Origin: an uncultured Pseudomonadota bacterium
GTDB lineage: Bacteria; Pseudomonadota; Gammaproteobacteria; Ga0077536
DNA: 64,000 nt
Direction: 5' to 3'
Assembly: GCA_903825645.1 (NCBI GenBank)
Contig: CAIKBL010000064.1
Span: 95,030-159,029, forward strand
Shown piece after piece: positions 17,033 to 27,604 of the stretch. Position 1 is the first letter of the stretch; each line of letters starts with the position of its first letter. The notes beneath the pieces are model-generated. The model saw only the letters and a program-made list of their open reading frames with translations, did not search any database and was not told the origin of the DNA. The translations under genes and the position numbers were made by a program.

Positions 17033-17923
17033 CTAGCCGTAACGGCCAGTGATGTAATCTTCGGTCTGCTTCTTTCGCGGCGTCGTAAACAGTGACCGGG
17101 TATCACCAAATTCGATCAAATCGCCCATGTACATGAATGCCGTGTAATCGGATACTCGAGCCGCCTGCTGCATATTATGGGTAACGATGACGATCGTATA
17201 ATTCTGCTTCAACTCGTACACAAGCTCTTCAATCTTGAGTGTCGATATGGGGTCAAGAGCCGACGCGGGCTCGTCGAGCAAAAGGACCTCTGGCTCAATG
17301 GCAATAGCGCGGGCGATAACCAAGCGCTGCTGCTGACCGCCGGACAACGCGGTCGCGCTTTCTTGAACGCGGTCTTTTACTTCGTCCCATAACGCGGCAG
17401 AGCGCAACGCCTGTTCGACAGCGCGATCGAGCACGCGACGATTGTTAATGCCTTGAATGCGCAAGCCGTACGCGACGTTCTCATATATCGATTTCGGGAA
17501 CGGATTCGGTTTCTGGAAGACCATCCCTACCCGACGACGCAGATTTGCGACGTTAACAGAAGGGGCGAGAATGTTTTCGCCCTTTAACGTGATCTCGCCT
17601 TCGGTACGGACACCCCCGATCAACTCGTTGAGACGATTGAAGCAGCGCAATAAAGTCGATTTTCCACAGCCACTTGGACCGATAAAAGCGGTCACCTGCT
17701 TTTCGGGGATCGTCATGTTGATACCATTCAGGGCACGTTTTTCTCCGTAATACAAAAATAAATTATTCACCCGGAACGATTCGGTTTGCATGGCGTCCTG
17801 CACATTGTCTAACGGCATCTCAAGGGGGACGGCGCGATGACTGATCTGCTTTTCCTCCATGGTGCCCGAGATTTCCCCCGGCGCGTCTATTTCAATGTTC
17901 GGATCTTTAATGGTCTGCTGCAT
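17033..17923 (-). CDS. pstB: Phosphate ABC transporter ATP-binding protein PstB
   Basis: 296 residues; energises phosphate import. Walker [11 protein letters not shown]-loop [15 protein letters not shown], signature LSGGQQQR, Walker [14 protein letters not shown] and the switch His in [14 protein letters not shown] are all intact. FQKPNPFP and [10 protein letters not shown] are PstB-specific. An N-terminal extension of about 45 residues (acidic, low complexity) precedes the core, longer than in E. coli. Start ATG 17923 overlaps the end of pstA by 17 bases. Confidence 0.96.
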   Translation of the reverse strand: MQQTIKDPNIEIDAPGEISGTMEEKQISHRAVPLEMPLDNVQDAMQTESFRVNNLFLYYGEKRALNGINMTIPEKQVTAFIGPSGCGKSTLLRCFNRLNELIGGVRTEGEITLKGENILAPSVNVANLRRRVGMVFQKPNPFPKSIYENVAYGLRIQGINNRRVLDRAVEQALRSAALWDEVKDRVQESATALSGGQQQRLVIARAIAIEPEVLLLDEPASALDPISTLKIEELVYELKQNYTIVIVTHNMQQAARVSDYTAFMYMGDLIEFGDTRSLFTTPRKKQTEDYITGRYG

Positions 17924-19562
17924 GATACTTCTCGCGCAAGCGGTTGCGGATTTGAACGGCGGTCAGGTTCAAAGCGACGATAATGACGACGAGTAAGAAA
18001 GCCGTGGCGTAGACGATCGGGCGCGCAGCTTCCACGTTTGGACTCTGGAATCCTACATCGTAAATGTGAAAACCCAAATGCATGAATTTCCGATCGAGGT
18101 GAAAAAACGGAAATTCACCATCAAGTGGCAAACTCGGGGCAAGCTTCACCACGCCGACCATCATCAAGGGGGCTACTTCACCCGCCGCCCGCGCGATGGC
18201 CAAGATCAACCCCGTCATGATCGCAGGAGTGGCCATCGGGATGATGGTGCGCCATAGCGTTTCTGCTTTGGTGGCGCCGAGTGCGAGACTCCCCTCACGA
18301 ATGGCGCGCGGGATCCGGGCAAGCCCCTCTTCGGTGGACACGATCACGACCGGGACTGTCAGCAACGCGAGGGTGATGGCGGACCACAAAAGCCCGGGGG
18401 TACCAAACGTCGGGGCGGGTAGCTTAGCAGCGAAAAACAGACGGTCGACGGAGCCGCCCAGAAAATAGACAAAAAAGCCAAATCCGAAGACCCCAAAAAC
18501 AACGGAGGGGACACCGGCGAGGTTGTTGACGGCGATACGGATGGCGCTGGTCAGTAACCCGGGGGCAGCGTATTCGCGTAGGTAAATAGCCGCAATCACA
18601 CCAAAGGGTGTAACCATGATGGACATCACCATGACCATCAAGACGGTCCCAAAGATCGCCGGGAAGACACCCCCTTCGGTGTTCGCTTCCCGCGGCTCGT
18701 CTGTGGTGAATTCATGGACCTTTTGGACGTAGTGCACAACCTTTTCGGCCCAGGACATCGCATTGGGGTGGAACACCCTCACGAGGTGATCAAACGGGAT
18801 ATCCTTGAATTGACCGCTACTTGTTTCCAACACAAGAGTATCGCGCTGCGCGTCCTTACGCAGCCGCGTAAGCCTATCGCTCAGGACCGCGAACTCTGCT
18901 TCGAGCGATTCACGCTTCGCCGCAATTTCGTCACGCGCGGTTGAGGCTTCGATCTTGCCGAGCGCTCGCGTGCGCAGGCGCAGACGTTCGAGTCCGGCGT
19001 TGATATGGCCAACGTCGATTCGCTCGAGCTGCTTGATTTCTGCCTTCAGCGCATCGCTACGTGCCATACATTGCGTAATCTTGGCGGCGAGCGAAGCTCC
19101 GGGGAGTGGTCTTCCGCCGTCACGGAGTTCGGATAGGAATCCATAGAAATTACCCCACTCCGTGCGTTCAGCAACGATGACTCCCGGCGGGTATTCTATT
19201 TTTTTAATTTCAGTTTCCGCCACCCAGCGAAAATCAGGGTGTCCCATGTCCCGGTTTCCGACCTTGATAAGAAATCGTTCCACCGTATCGATCCCGGCAG
19301 GTACCTTCGCCCCCGATTCTCTGACACGCGTAGCGGAAACGGTTTCACGATCGGCAATTTCTCCAAGCAAGACTTCCTGGGTATCCGCGCTTCCCTGGAC
19401 CGTAATGGCGGCGACCTTGCCGGGCCAAAAGTACCCAAGACCATTAGCCGCAATCAGAAACAAGAGACCGAATACCATCACGAGGCTCAAACTAACACCG
19501 CCCGCGGTCATCCATATCCAAGGGCTCCCGCTGGCCACCCACTGCTGGAAATTGGTGCGCAT
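17907..19562 (-). CDS. pstA: Phosphate ABC transporter permease PstA, enlarged form
   Basis: 551 residues, against about 300 in E. coli. A first membrane segment (residues 16-45) is followed by a long periplasmic/coiled region rich in Arg, Glu and Leu (about 60-260), then the permease core from about 285 with [13 protein letters not shown], and the EAA loop [40 protein letters not shown] region that docks PstB. Enlarged PstA proteins of this kind occur in Pseudomonas and relatives. Its ATG overlaps the pstC stop as TGATG. Confidence 0.94.
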   Translation of the reverse strand: MRTNFQQWVASGSPWIWMTAGGVSLSLVMVFGLLFLIAANGLGYFWPGKVAAITVQGSADTQEVLLGEIADRETVSATRVRESGAKVPAGIDTVERFLIKVGNRDMGHPDFRWVAETEIKKIEYPPGVIVAERTEWGNFYGFLSELRDGGRPLPGASLAAKITQCMARSDALKAEIKQLERIDVGHINAGLERLRLRTRALGKIEASTARDEIAAKRESLEAEFAVLSDRLTRLRKDAQRDTLVLETSSGQFKDIPFDHLVRVFHPNAMSWAEKVVHYVQKVHEFTTDEPREANTEGGVFPAIFGTVLMVMVMSIMVTPFGVIAAIYLREYAAPGLLTSAIRIAVNNLAGVPSVVFGVFGFGFFVYFLGGSVDRLFFAAKLPAPTFGTPGLLWSAITLALLTVPVVIVSTEEGLARIPRAIREGSLALGATKAETLWRTIIPMATPAIMTGLILAIARAAGEVAPLMMVGVVKLAPSLPLDGEFPFFHLDRKFMHLGFHIYDVGFQSPNVEAARPIVYATAFLLVVIIVALNLTAVQIRNRLREKYHAADH

Positions 19563-21823
19563 CAGAGATTGCCGTACCGGCTACGTAAACGTTGTCGCAC
19601 GATCTCGGCCACCGTATTGAACAGGAAGGTAACCCCGAACAACACGAGCGCTGCCAGAAACAATATCCGGTAGTGCGAACTGTTCAGCGCGGACTCTGGC
19701 ATTTCTACTGCTATGTTCGCGGACAGCGCGCGGAAGCCCTGGAAGATATTCAAGTCCATAATGGGCGTATTTCCGGTCGCCATTAAAACGATCATCGTTT
19801 CGCCAACAGCGCGGCCGAGGCCAATGACGATGCCGGAAAAAATCCCGGGACTGGCCGTCAACAAAACAACCCGCGTCAAAGTCTGCCAGGAAGTAGCACC
19901 AAGGGCTAATGAGCCAACAGACAAGTGGTGAGGAACACCAAAAATTGCGTCTTCGCTTATGGAATAAATATTCGGGATGACCGCGAAACCCATCGCGATA
20001 CCCACGACGAGTGAATTTCGTTGATCGAATGTAATGCCGAGCGTTTGGCCCAACCAGCGAGGGAGGTTACCACCGAACCATAGCTGCTCGAGCGGTTGAC
20101 TGACATTCATCGCTACCCACAGGACGCCGCAAACGAGGGGAACCAGCAAAATAACTTCCGTCCCCTGGGGCAGACGTTGTCGTGCCCAGGCAGGCAAGCG
20201 GGACCACACCCAAGCGACGCCGAAAATCGCCAACGGCATCAAGAAGGTAGCGCCGAGAAAACCCAGGAGCCGCAGTTCAATCAAGGGTGCAAGCCATAAT
20301 CCGGCAAGAAATCCCAGAATAACCGTAGGCAGGGCTGCCATGATTTCGATGGATGGTTTGACATACCGTCGGAGCCCCGCATTCATGAAATAAGCGGTAT
20401 AGATCGCGCCGAGGACGGCGACTGGTATCGCAAAAAACATGGCGTAGACCGTTGCCTTGAGCGTGCCGAAGGCCAAGGGCGTCAAGCTGAATTTCGGTTC
20501 GAAATCATTGCTTGAGGAGGAGGATTGCCAAATAAATTCAGGTGCGCGGCGGCCTTCGTACCAAACGCGCCCCCATAAGGAGTGCCACGAAACCTCAGGA
20601 TATCGGTTCTGGACATCATATCTTGCCAGCGTTTGGTGTGCATTCAGCAAGATCAGTGCGTCACCACGGGGCGAGAGGGCCGCCGCCGATGGCGCGGTTG
20701 CCAAGAACCCTTTCTGCAGATAGACCGTGCGCTCGGCCGTCGTATGAAACAAACCTAGGGCACCTGCGCTATCGATCGCGGCGAAGCCCTTGCGAAAAAA
20801 CTCCGGCACAATCAACGCGACCGGTTGGTTGGAAATAGCAAACGTCCGAATCTGGGTGAGTTGATGGCGATTATTCTGATCTCGGATAGGGAACCACTGG
20901 GTAATCTTTCCGAGGCTGTCGCCGATCAGCAGCGAAGTGCCACCGCTCAGAAATTCCACCGCCGTGACCTGGGCATCTGGCGCGAGAACCTGGACTTCCG
21001 TCAATCGGGGGAGGTTCTTATCGTGGATATCAAAGAACGAGACCAGCCCTTTTTTCGAAATCACATACAGTGCCTGCTGACTTTCATTCAGTGTCATAAA
21101 TGACACGTCGTCGCTCATCACCTTGAGGGCGACCTGCGTGGATTCAACGTGTTGCTCTCCGTCTAGCAACGAGGCGACTTTGACGTAGTTGGTCAGATAA
21201 AGCATCCGATCATTGGCGAGCGCCGCGATAGTCGCACCGTCGTCGTTGGCTTCCGCAGCGATCGCCACAATAGTCTTCCCCTTCGGGACCGCCTGGACGG
21301 GATCGGGGCCAAGGGGATAGGCCAACGCGGGTGTCATCGTCCGTTGAGCGCCCACGAATGTTTCGCGGTACTGAGGGGAGGCCAGTAACACTTTGCCGTG
21401 CCCAAAGGACGCGGCAATGGTGCGCGCACTCCGGGTCGAATCGTTAAGTGCCGTCAAGATCGTCTCCGGTGGCGTCAAACGCCCCTCAAGAAGCGATTTA
21501 CCCGTAGAAATCTCAAAGAACCGGTAACTCGCATCACCGCCGAGTGCAAAGGCGGTATCGCCGTGCTCAGCCAGATCGAGTCGAACGGGTGCAGGGCCTG
21601 CCAGGGGAATAACGCCAAGCTGGGTCATCCCAGCGGATTGGAAAAGCGGCAACACGACATAAACGAGGAAGACAAAGATGGTCAGCAACGCGCCGATCAC
21701 GGTCAGCCCCCCCGCCGTCATGACGAACCGAAATAGTTTGTCCTTAAATGTCCGAAAGTGGCGGTACCGCTGCTCTGCTCTTGCAAGTTCGGAGGACAAA
21801 GACGCTGTCATAACCACTACCAT
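19562..21823 (-). CDS. pstC: Phosphate ABC transporter permease PstC, enlarged form
   Basis: 753 residues, more than twice the E. coli length. After a membrane segment near residues 32-60 comes a large (about 65-420) periplasmic region with repeated beta-type strands that looks like a propeller; then the permease core with FFAIPVAVLGAIYTAYF, GFLAGLWLAPLI and the EAA loop SLALGATSWQTLTRVVLLTASPGI ending in GRAVGETMIVL. Start is ATG 21823, or the in-frame ATG 21811 (MTASLSS). Neither has a strong ribosome site, suggesting lower expression than pstS. Separated from pstS by a hairpin. Confidence 0.93.
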   Translation of the reverse strand: MVVVMTASLSSELARAEQRYRHFRTFKDKLFRFVMTAGGLTVIGALLTIFVFLVYVVLPLFQSAGMTQLGVIPLAGPAPVRLDLAEHGDTAFALGGDASYRFFEISTGKSLLEGRLTPPETILTALNDSTRSARTIAASFGHGKVLLASPQYRETFVGAQRTMTPALAYPLGPDPVQAVPKGKTIVAIAAEANDDGATIAALANDRMLYLTNYVKVASLLDGEQHVESTQVALKVMSDDVSFMTLNESQQALYVISKKGLVSFFDIHDKNLPRLTEVQVLAPDAQVTAVEFLSGGTSLLIGDSLGKITQWFPIRDQNNRHQLTQIRTFAISNQPVALIVPEFFRKGFAAIDSAGALGLFHTTAERTVYLQKGFLATAPSAAALSPRGDALILLNAHQTLARYDVQNRYPEVSWHSLWGRVWYEGRRAPEFIWQSSSSSNDFEPKFSLTPLAFGTLKATVYAMFFAIPVAVLGAIYTAYFMNAGLRRYVKPSIEIMAALPTVILGFLAGLWLAPLIELRLLGFLGATFLMPLAIFGVAWVWSRLPAWARQRLPQGTEVILLVPLVCGVLWVAMNVSQPLEQLWFGGNLPRWLGQTLGITFDQRNSLVVGIAMGFAVIPNIYSISEDAIFGVPHHLSVGSLALGATSWQTLTRVVLLTASPGIFSGIVIGLGRAVGETMIVLMATGNTPIMDLNIFQGFRALSANIAVEMPESALNSSHYRILFLAALVLFGVTFLFNTVAEIVRQRLRSRYGNL

Positions 21824-21951
21824 GCCTTGAATCTAAATTGCGCAGAAGGCAGGCTCCCGTGCAAGAAGCATGCATGTCCGATTTATCCTCGTCAACGCAA
21901 AATTTTTGATGCCTTAGCGCACGGAGCTACTATGTTGCGGGCGAAAAGACA

Positions 21952-21972
21952 CTGCCCCTCAATAAGGGGCAG
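21952..21972 (-). terminator. Hairpin between pstS and pstC
   Basis: An 8-bp GC-rich stem (CTGCCCCT / AGGGGCAG) with a 5-base loop, followed on the - strand by TGTCTTTT. It lies 20 bases after the pstS stop. This is the usual place for a partial terminator or RNA-stabilising hairpin that keeps PstS far more abundant than the permease. Confidence 0.75.
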
Positions 21973-21991
21973 CCGAACCGTCGCGAATTGA

Positions 21992-22984
21992 TTACTTGGT
22001 GTCTGCGCCGATTACGGAGATCAGGTACTTATCCACCACCTTGGCCGGAAGTGGGACGTAGCCGTCCTTTGCAACCACTTGCTGACCAGTCTTGGAGAGC
22101 ACCATGTGCAGAAACTCCTTCTCTAGTGGCGGGAGTGGCTGGTTCGGTGCTTTATTCACATAAACAAACAGAAACCGGGAGAGTGGGTATTTTCCAGAAA
22201 GTGCATTCTCGTTGGTGGGTTCGATGTAGGCATCCCCGCTCTTACGAGCGAGCGGGAGCATTCGAACGCCAGAGGTACGATACCCCTGACCTGAATAGCC
22301 TATCCCATTCAATGATTTGGTAATTCCCTGGACGACCGAGGCGGAGCCCGGCTGTTCATTCACCGTATTTTTGTAATCCCCCTTACAGAGAGCAAATTCC
22401 TTGAAATAACCATAGGTTCCCGAGACTGAATTGCGCCCAAAAAGCTGAATCGATTGGCCGGCGAGCTCACCCTGAACACCTAGGTCACCCCACGTTTTTG
22501 GCTCGATTGAGGCCCCGCAAAGTCGGGTGGCTGAAAAAATCGCATCTACTTCTGGGATAGTTAACCCTTTGATCGAATTATCTTTATGGACGAATACTGC
22601 CAACGCATCAACAGCGACAGGTACCGCTGTGGGCTTGTAACCGTACTTGCCCTCAAATGCCGCAATTTCTTCGCTTTTCATTTGCCGACTCATGGGGCCC
22701 AGATTAGAGGTCCCCTGCGTAAGCGCGGGGGGCGCGGTTGCCGAACCCGCAGCCTGAATCTGCACATTCACGTTGGGATAAAGCTTTTTGAATTCTTCGG
22801 CCCACATCGTCATCACGTTAGCCAACGTATCAGAGCCGATACTTGAGAGGTTACCGGACACGCCGCTCACTTTTACGTACTCGTGGAGTCCGGGATCAGA
22901 CGCACTGTCGCCGGTCGCGGCAAATACCGCAGGTGCCAATAGCACCGCACCAAATAACGAAACCCATTTTTTTTGTTTATTCAC
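21992..22984 (-). CDS. pstS: Periplasmic phosphate-binding protein PstS
   Basis: 330 residues. A Sec signal peptide (basic start, hydrophobic [10 protein letters not shown], cleavage near residue 22) leads to the binding protein. Ligand-site segments are [31 protein letters not shown] and [13 protein letters not shown]. It captures inorganic phosphate for PstCAB. Start is GTG 22984, because GGAG lies 7 bases upstream and the nearby ATG 22988 is out of frame and stops at once. First gene of pstSCAB-phoU, directly after a Pho box. Confidence 0.95.
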   Translation of the reverse strand: MNKQKKWVSLFGAVLLAPAVFAATGDSASDPGLHEYVKVSGVSGNLSSIGSDTLANVMTMWAEEFKKLYPNVNVQIQAAGSATAPPALTQGTSNLGPMSRQMKSEEIAAFEGKYGYKPTAVPVAVDALAVFVHKDNSIKGLTIPEVDAIFSATRLCGASIEPKTWGDLGVQGELAGQSIQLFGRNSVSGTYGYFKEFALCKGDYKNTVNEQPGSASVVQGITKSLNGIGYSGQGYRTSGVRMLPLARKSGDAYIEPTNENALSGKYPLSRFLFVYVNKAPNQPLPPLEKEFLHMVLSKTGQQVVAKDGYVPLPAKVVDKYLISVIGADTK

Positions 22985-23049
22985 ACATGTTCTCCTGCGG
23001 TATAACGGGACTAACTACTGATCGTAGCGCAGCATTCTCCACCTGTTAG

Positions 23050-23067
23050 ATGACAAGTAGATGAAAC
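23050..23067 (-). promoter_or_regulatory. Pho box upstream of pstS
   Basis: Reads GTTTCAT-CTAC-TTGTCAT toward pstS: two direct half-sites with 11-base period matching 11 of 14 positions of CTGTCAT-N4-CTGTCAT. It is 66 bases before the GTG start. A possible -10 (GAGAAT) follows about 11 bases later. PhoB control of the pst operon is well established in proteobacteria; here it is inferred from the site. Confidence 0.75.
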
Positions 23068-23069
23068 GC

Positions 23070-23918
23070 CTACTTGAGGGCGACGAGATAGGCAATCCAC
23101 CCGGCATCCGCATCAGCCGTTTCAACGGGCTTGTAGAGGCCATCCCCGTCTGCCGCTTCCTCATCCCAACCCTGCCAGTACACAACCGAGCGACTAAATC
23201 CGGCTTCCTGCAAGACCTCTCGGATCTCTGGAAGCGTCCATAGTCGCCAATCGTACGTAAAGGCTTCCTTGAGCCAGGATCGGTCCGGCATCTGAAAGTG
23301 AATATGACATCGCAAATCGGCGGTAACCGGATTGTAGTAAGCTTGATCCCAGACGTAAGTGAATCCCTTGATTTCTCGCTTTTCTTTCAGCACCCGGAAA
23401 GCATCGTACCCGCCGTAGCAGTCGAGCATGAACACGCCGTCGTCGCACAATCCGCGCCGCGCCGCCCTGAAATAATCACGCAAGGCGGCCCGGGTCTTGA
23501 ATATCCAGTAACTGAAATTCATCGCCATGACGATGTCCTGGTGAGGCGTTTTAGCCTTCACGACATCCTGATTGAGCAAAGTCAGTCGATTCTGCTGGCT
23601 ACGGGTTAATTTGCTCCCGTGCCGTGCGGCCCCCCACGCCAAAACACTCGCGTCCAAATCGACACCGACACTGCGGTTTTGTCGATGCTGCCGCACCCAA
23701 GTGGCCGCGACGCTGGCGGTTCCGCAGAAATCTTCGCGCAAGAGCCGTGCGTTCCGGCCTCGCAGCCGCCGAAACTCCCGGGTTACAAAATCGATTTCTG
23801 CATCCGCATCCTGCACGGAACGCTCGTAGAGATCGTGACGATCCGCCCGCGAGGCTTGATTCGACGCCGCCGAACGACGGGCGACAGGGGGAGCGTTTCG
23901 GGACGCGCGCGTTTCCAT
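23070..23918 (-). CDS. Class I SAM-dependent methyltransferase
   Basis: About 282 residues. The Rossmann core starts near residue 60 with LREDFCGTASVAATWV (motif I is FCGTGxxx-like, a variant seen in one family of uncharacterised methyltransferases), then VGVDLDASVLAWG, LLNQDVV, the IVMAMNFSYWIF post-motif and DDGVFMLDCYGGYDAF. An Ala/Arg-rich N-terminus precedes it. Start ATG 23918 has GAGG about 6 bases upstream. It diverges from ppk1 and ends 2 bases from the pstS Pho box. Substrate unknown; its place between pst and ppk may be coincidental. Confidence 0.82.
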   Translation of the reverse strand: METRASRNAPPVARRSAASNQASRADRHDLYERSVQDADAEIDFVTREFRRLRGRNARLLREDFCGTASVAATWVRQHRQNRSVGVDLDASVLAWGAARHGSKLTRSQQNRLTLLNQDVVKAKTPHQDIVMAMNFSYWIFKTRAALRDYFRAARRGLCDDGVFMLDCYGGYDAFRVLKEKREIKGFTYVWDQAYYNPVTADLRCHIHFQMPDRSWLKEAFTYDWRLWTLPEIREVLQEAGFSRSVVYWQGWDEEAADGDGLYKPVETADADAGWIAYLVALK

Positions 23919-24014
23919 GAGATTCCTCGTTATACTTCTGCCAAGACAGCGCCGCACATACTAACAGGCCTCGCGGAGCCCGAGCACGTACGGCCCGTCA
24001 GGGAGAACATCAAG

Positions 24015-26087
24015 ATGGACGCCAAAACATTTGACCCCAGCGAACCGACGCTTTATATCAACCGGGAGCTGTCGTTACTCGAGTTCAACCGACGGGTACT
24101 CGAGCAGGCTAAGGACGAGACCAATCCTCTGTTAGAACGGCTTCGGTTCCTGTGCATCGCGAGCAGTAACCTTGATGAATTCTTCGAGATACGCGTTGCC
24201 GGGTTGAAAGAACAGGTCGTGTTCAGATCAGTGACGGTCGGCCCGGACCAACTCAGTATCGGCGAACAACTCAAGCGCGTGGGCGAAATGACTCATGCAC
24301 TCGTCGCCGAGCAGTATCGCGTATTGAATGAAGTACTGGCTCCTCGCCTCGGCGAAGCCGGTATCCGTTTCTTGAAGCCGGGCGAATGGAATGCGCGACA
24401 AGCGCGCTGGGTTAAACGTTACTTCTATCGAGAACTGCTCCCCGTGTTGAGTCCGATTGGCCTCGATCCGTCGCATCCTTTCCCTCGTATTCTTAACAAG
24501 AGTTTGAATTTTCTCGTTTCGCTGGAAGGAACCGACGCATTCGGACGTAACAGCGCGATCGCCATCGTCCAAGCGCCGAGAGCACTACCGCGGGTCATCA
24601 ATATTCCCGAAGAATTCACGGTTGATCCACACGAGTTCGTGTTCCTGTCTTCCATTATTCATGCGCACGTAGACGATCTGTTTCCCGGCATGCATGTGAC
24701 AGGTTGTTATCAATTCCGTGTCACCCGCAATAGCGAACTTTTCGTGGAAGACGAGGATATCAAGGATCTTCTGCATGCCCTTGAAGGAGAGTTACACCAG
24801 CGCCGTTTCGGAGATGCCGTGCGACTTGAGGTGGCAAACGAGTGTCCGGCCAAAATGATCAGCCTGCTGCAGCATGAGTTCAACCTCACCCCCGAAGACA
24901 TTTATCGATGCGACGGTCCCGTCAACCTGACACGTCTGATGGCCGTGCCGGATATGATCGAGCGCCCCGACCTCAAATTTCCCGCCTTTACCCCGAGCCG
25001 CCCCCGACGCCTGCCCGTAGGCAGTGACATGTTCGCTGGGATAAGGCGCGGCGATATTTTATTGCATCATCCCTTTGAATCCTTCTCTCCGGTGGTCGAC
25101 TTGTTGCGGCAAGCCGCTTCCGATCCGGATGTCCTCGTGATTCGTCAGACGCTGTATCGGACAGGCCCCGACTCGCCCATCGCCAAGGCGCTGATTGACG
25201 CGGCACGCTCTGGCAAGGAAGTGACCGTCGTTATCGAATTAAAGGCGCGCTTTGACGAGGAGGCGAACATCGAACTGGCGACGCAGCTGCAGGAGGCGGG
25301 CGCACATGTCGTCTACGGGGTGGTTGGCTTCAAGACTCACGCCAAAATGATTTTAGTGGTCCGTCGAGAGGGCAAACAATTACGACGTTATGTCCACCTT
25401 GCCACCGGGAACTACCATCCACGCACAGCGCGGCAATACACCGATTTCGGTTTGTTTACCTGTGACACCGTCGTTGGCATGGATGTCCAGAAAATTTTCC
25501 ACCAATTAACGGCGCCGGGTCGCGCCGGCAAACTCAAAAAACTATTGCAGTCCCCATTCACCCTCCACGCCAATATTCTCGAATTGATCGAGCGCGAGGC
25601 GGCTCATGCGCGAGCCGGACGTCCGGCCCGAATCATTGCTAAAATGAATGCATTAGTAGAGCAGAACGTCATTCTCGCACTCTACCAGGCCTCCCGTGCG
25701 GGAGTTAAAATTGAATTGATTGTTCGTGGAATTTGCGCTTTGCGTCCCGGCTTGAAAGGCATCTCAGACCACATCCGAGTACGCTCAATCGTCGGGCGGT
25801 TCCTGGAACATTCGCGGATTTTCTACTTTCAGAATGACGATGCCCGAGAGGTCTATCTCTCAAGTGCTGACTGGATGGGGCGTAATTTTTTTAACCGCAT
25901 TGAAGTATGTTTTCCTGTCGAGGACAAACGCCTACAGGAACGCGTCATCAAGGAGGGGCTGGAGATTTACCTGCACGACAACATGCGCGCTTGGCAGCTC
26001 GACAGCGACGGCCGTTATCACCGGATCAAGGCGACGGCAAAGTCGCACGACGCGCAGTGCGCGTTACTGGAACAACTCGGCGAATAG
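24015..26087 (+). CDS. ppk1: Polyphosphate kinase 1
   Basis: 690 residues, the usual Ppk1 length. It makes polyphosphate from ATP. The start YINRELSLLEFNRRVLEQA and SSNLDEFFEIRVAGLKEQ are diagnostic; the autophosphorylated His is about residue 461 in VHLATGNYHPRTA, and the second conserved His is in LEHSRIFYFQND. Also seen are DPDVLVIRQTLYRTG, FDEEANI and HAKMILVVRR. Start ATG 24015 with GGGAG 9 bases upstream; a much longer open frame upstream is antisense to the methyltransferase and not real. Converges with ppx. Confidence 0.96.
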   Translation: MDAKTFDPSEPTLYINRELSLLEFNRRVLEQAKDETNPLLERLRFLCIASSNLDEFFEIRVAGLKEQVVFRSVTVGPDQLSIGEQLKRVGEMTHALVAEQYRVLNEVLAPRLGEAGIRFLKPGEWNARQARWVKRYFYRELLPVLSPIGLDPSHPFPRILNKSLNFLVSLEGTDAFGRNSAIAIVQAPRALPRVINIPEEFTVDPHEFVFLSSIIHAHVDDLFPGMHVTGCYQFRVTRNSELFVEDEDIKDLLHALEGELHQRRFGDAVRLEVANECPAKMISLLQHEFNLTPEDIYRCDGPVNLTRLMAVPDMIERPDLKFPAFTPSRPRRLPVGSDMFAGIRRGDILLHHPFESFSPVVDLLRQAASDPDVLVIRQTLYRTGPDSPIAKALIDAARSGKEVTVVIELKARFDEEANIELATQLQEAGAHVVYGVVGFKTHAKMILVVRREGKQLRRYVHLATGNYHPRTARQYTDFGLFTCDTVVGMDVQKIFHQLTAPGRAGKLKKLLQSPFTLHANILELIEREAAHARAGRPARIIAKMNALVEQNVILALYQASRAGVKIELIVRGICALRPGLKGISDHIRVRSIVGRFLEHSRIFYFQNDDAREVYLSSADWMGRNFFNRIEVCFPVEDKRLQERVIKEGLEIYLHDNMRAWQLDSDGRYHRIKATAKSHDAQCALLEQLGE

Positions 26088-26113
26088 CCGCGAACGCCGC
26101 GCTCAGCATCCGT

Positions 26114-27604
26114 TCATCTGAACTTTAGTCGGAGACCGACCGATTTGAGGTAGCTCGCCTCTTGTTCGAGATCTGCCGCGACGAGGGCATGCTCACCGAG
26201 CCAACCCCGGGGCAATCCCAGTTTTAGCGTGGCGCCATCTACCGCGAGGGTGAACGCCGGTAGTGCATTGGCTCGTCTTGCACGATGCAGCACCACGGAC
26301 AACCGAAGGAGAACGCACAGGCGTCGACCGACGTTCTGCGCAGGCTCTGACAACCCCGCAAGCTCGAGTACCGGGAATTTTCGGCGATGGCCGCGAACTA
26401 GGAACGCGAGCTGGCGTTGCTCTCCGCGCGAAAAACCCGGCATGTCGAGATGTTCCAGAAGGTAAGCGCCGTGCTTATGGTACTGGGAGTGGGACACGGT
26501 CGTGCCAATTTCGTGCAGACAAGCCGCCCATTGCAACAAATGTTCGTGCTCAGGGGCCATCAATTCCCACGGCGCTGCAACGGCCGAGAATAGGCGCTGC
26601 GCCGTCTCCGCGACGCGTCTGACGTGTGCTTGGTCTACCCGAAAACGTTCCATGAGCGTCTGCACGGTATGTTCGCGAACGTCTTCGTGATGGATTCTGC
26701 CCATCAAATCGTAAAGCACCCCCTCGCGCAGGGCACTGTCAGACACGCGCAGACGCGATATGCCGAGCTCCTCGAAGGCGCCAAGGGCGATGACGAATCC
26801 GCCAGGAAACACCGGACAGCGATCTTCGCGTACGCCGAAGCGCGCGAGCTGATTGATATGGCCGAGTCCAATCAGCTCCGTACGCAATTTGTACAACCCC
26901 GCGCGGGTAATGCCATCATCGCTCCATCCGTGAAGGGTCAGTGCGTCAGACAACGCGAGTAGACTGCCCGATGCCCCGATGGCGGATTGCCAACCCTGCG
27001 CGCGAAAAGCCTCCTCGATCGGTTCAAATTCCTGTCGCGCCGCGATCTCCGCCGCACGCAGTCTCTTGGCGTCAATCCGACCATCTCCGAAGTAACGCTC
27101 TGTCATGCTGACGCAACCCATGTGAAGGCTTTCCATGGCGATGGGTTCAAAGCGCTGCCCAATGATCAGCTCCGTACTTCCCCCCCCGATATCCATCACC
27201 AAACGCAGGCCGTTTTCTTCCGCGAGACCGTGCGAGACGCCAAGATAAATCAACCGCGCCTCCTCAATGCCGGAAACGACATCAATCGGATGTCCGAGCG
27301 CGGCTTCGGCGAGACGCAGGAAAGCTTGGGAATTGCGCGCACGCCGTAGCGCATTGGTGCCGACGGCGCGCACCGATTTGTGGGGAAGATGACGCACGCG
27401 TTCGCCGAAGCGCGCCATGCAGGCGAGGGCCCGGCCCATAGCTGCCTCGGTTAATTGATTGTCGGCGTCCATGCCCGCCGCTATGCGCGTGACTTCCCGC
27501 ATCCGGTCCAAGACCTTGAAGTGTCCATCCCGAGGTTCGGCGACGACCAGATGAAAGCTGTTAGAACCGAGATCGATGGCCGCGATGGAGGCTAATTGGG
27601 GCAT
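26114..27604 (-). CDS. ppx: Exopolyphosphatase Ppx/GppA family
   Basis: 496 residues. ASKHA-fold phosphatase: IAAIDLGSNSFHLVVAEP at the start, AVGTNALRRARN, the IEEARLIYLGVSHGL segment, VMDIGGGSTELIIG and the C-terminal HD-like helical domain (LQWAACLHEIGTTVSHSQYHKHGAYLLEHLDMPG). Full length with the C-terminal domains suggests Ppx or GppA; the ppk1 neighbour, facing it tail to tail with a 26-base gap, favours exopolyphosphatase. Start ATG 27604. Confidence 0.93.
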   Translation of the reverse strand: MPQLASIAAIDLGSNSFHLVVAEPRDGHFKVLDRMREVTRIAAGMDADNQLTEAAMGRALACMARFGERVRHLPHKSVRAVGTNALRRARNSQAFLRLAEAALGHPIDVVSGIEEARLIYLGVSHGLAEENGLRLVMDIGGGSTELIIGQRFEPIAMESLHMGCVSMTERYFGDGRIDAKRLRAAEIAARQEFEPIEEAFRAQGWQSAIGASGSLLALSDALTLHGWSDDGITRAGLYKLRTELIGLGHINQLARFGVREDRCPVFPGGFVIALGAFEELGISRLRVSDSALREGVLYDLMGRIHHEDVREHTVQTLMERFRVDQAHVRRVAETAQRLFSAVAAPWELMAPEHEHLLQWAACLHEIGTTVSHSQYHKHGAYLLEHLDMPGFSRGEQRQLAFLVRGHRRKFPVLELAGLSEPAQNVGRRLCVLLRLSVVLHRARRANALPAFTLAVDGATLKLGLPRGWLGEHALVAADLEQEASYLKSVGLRLKFR

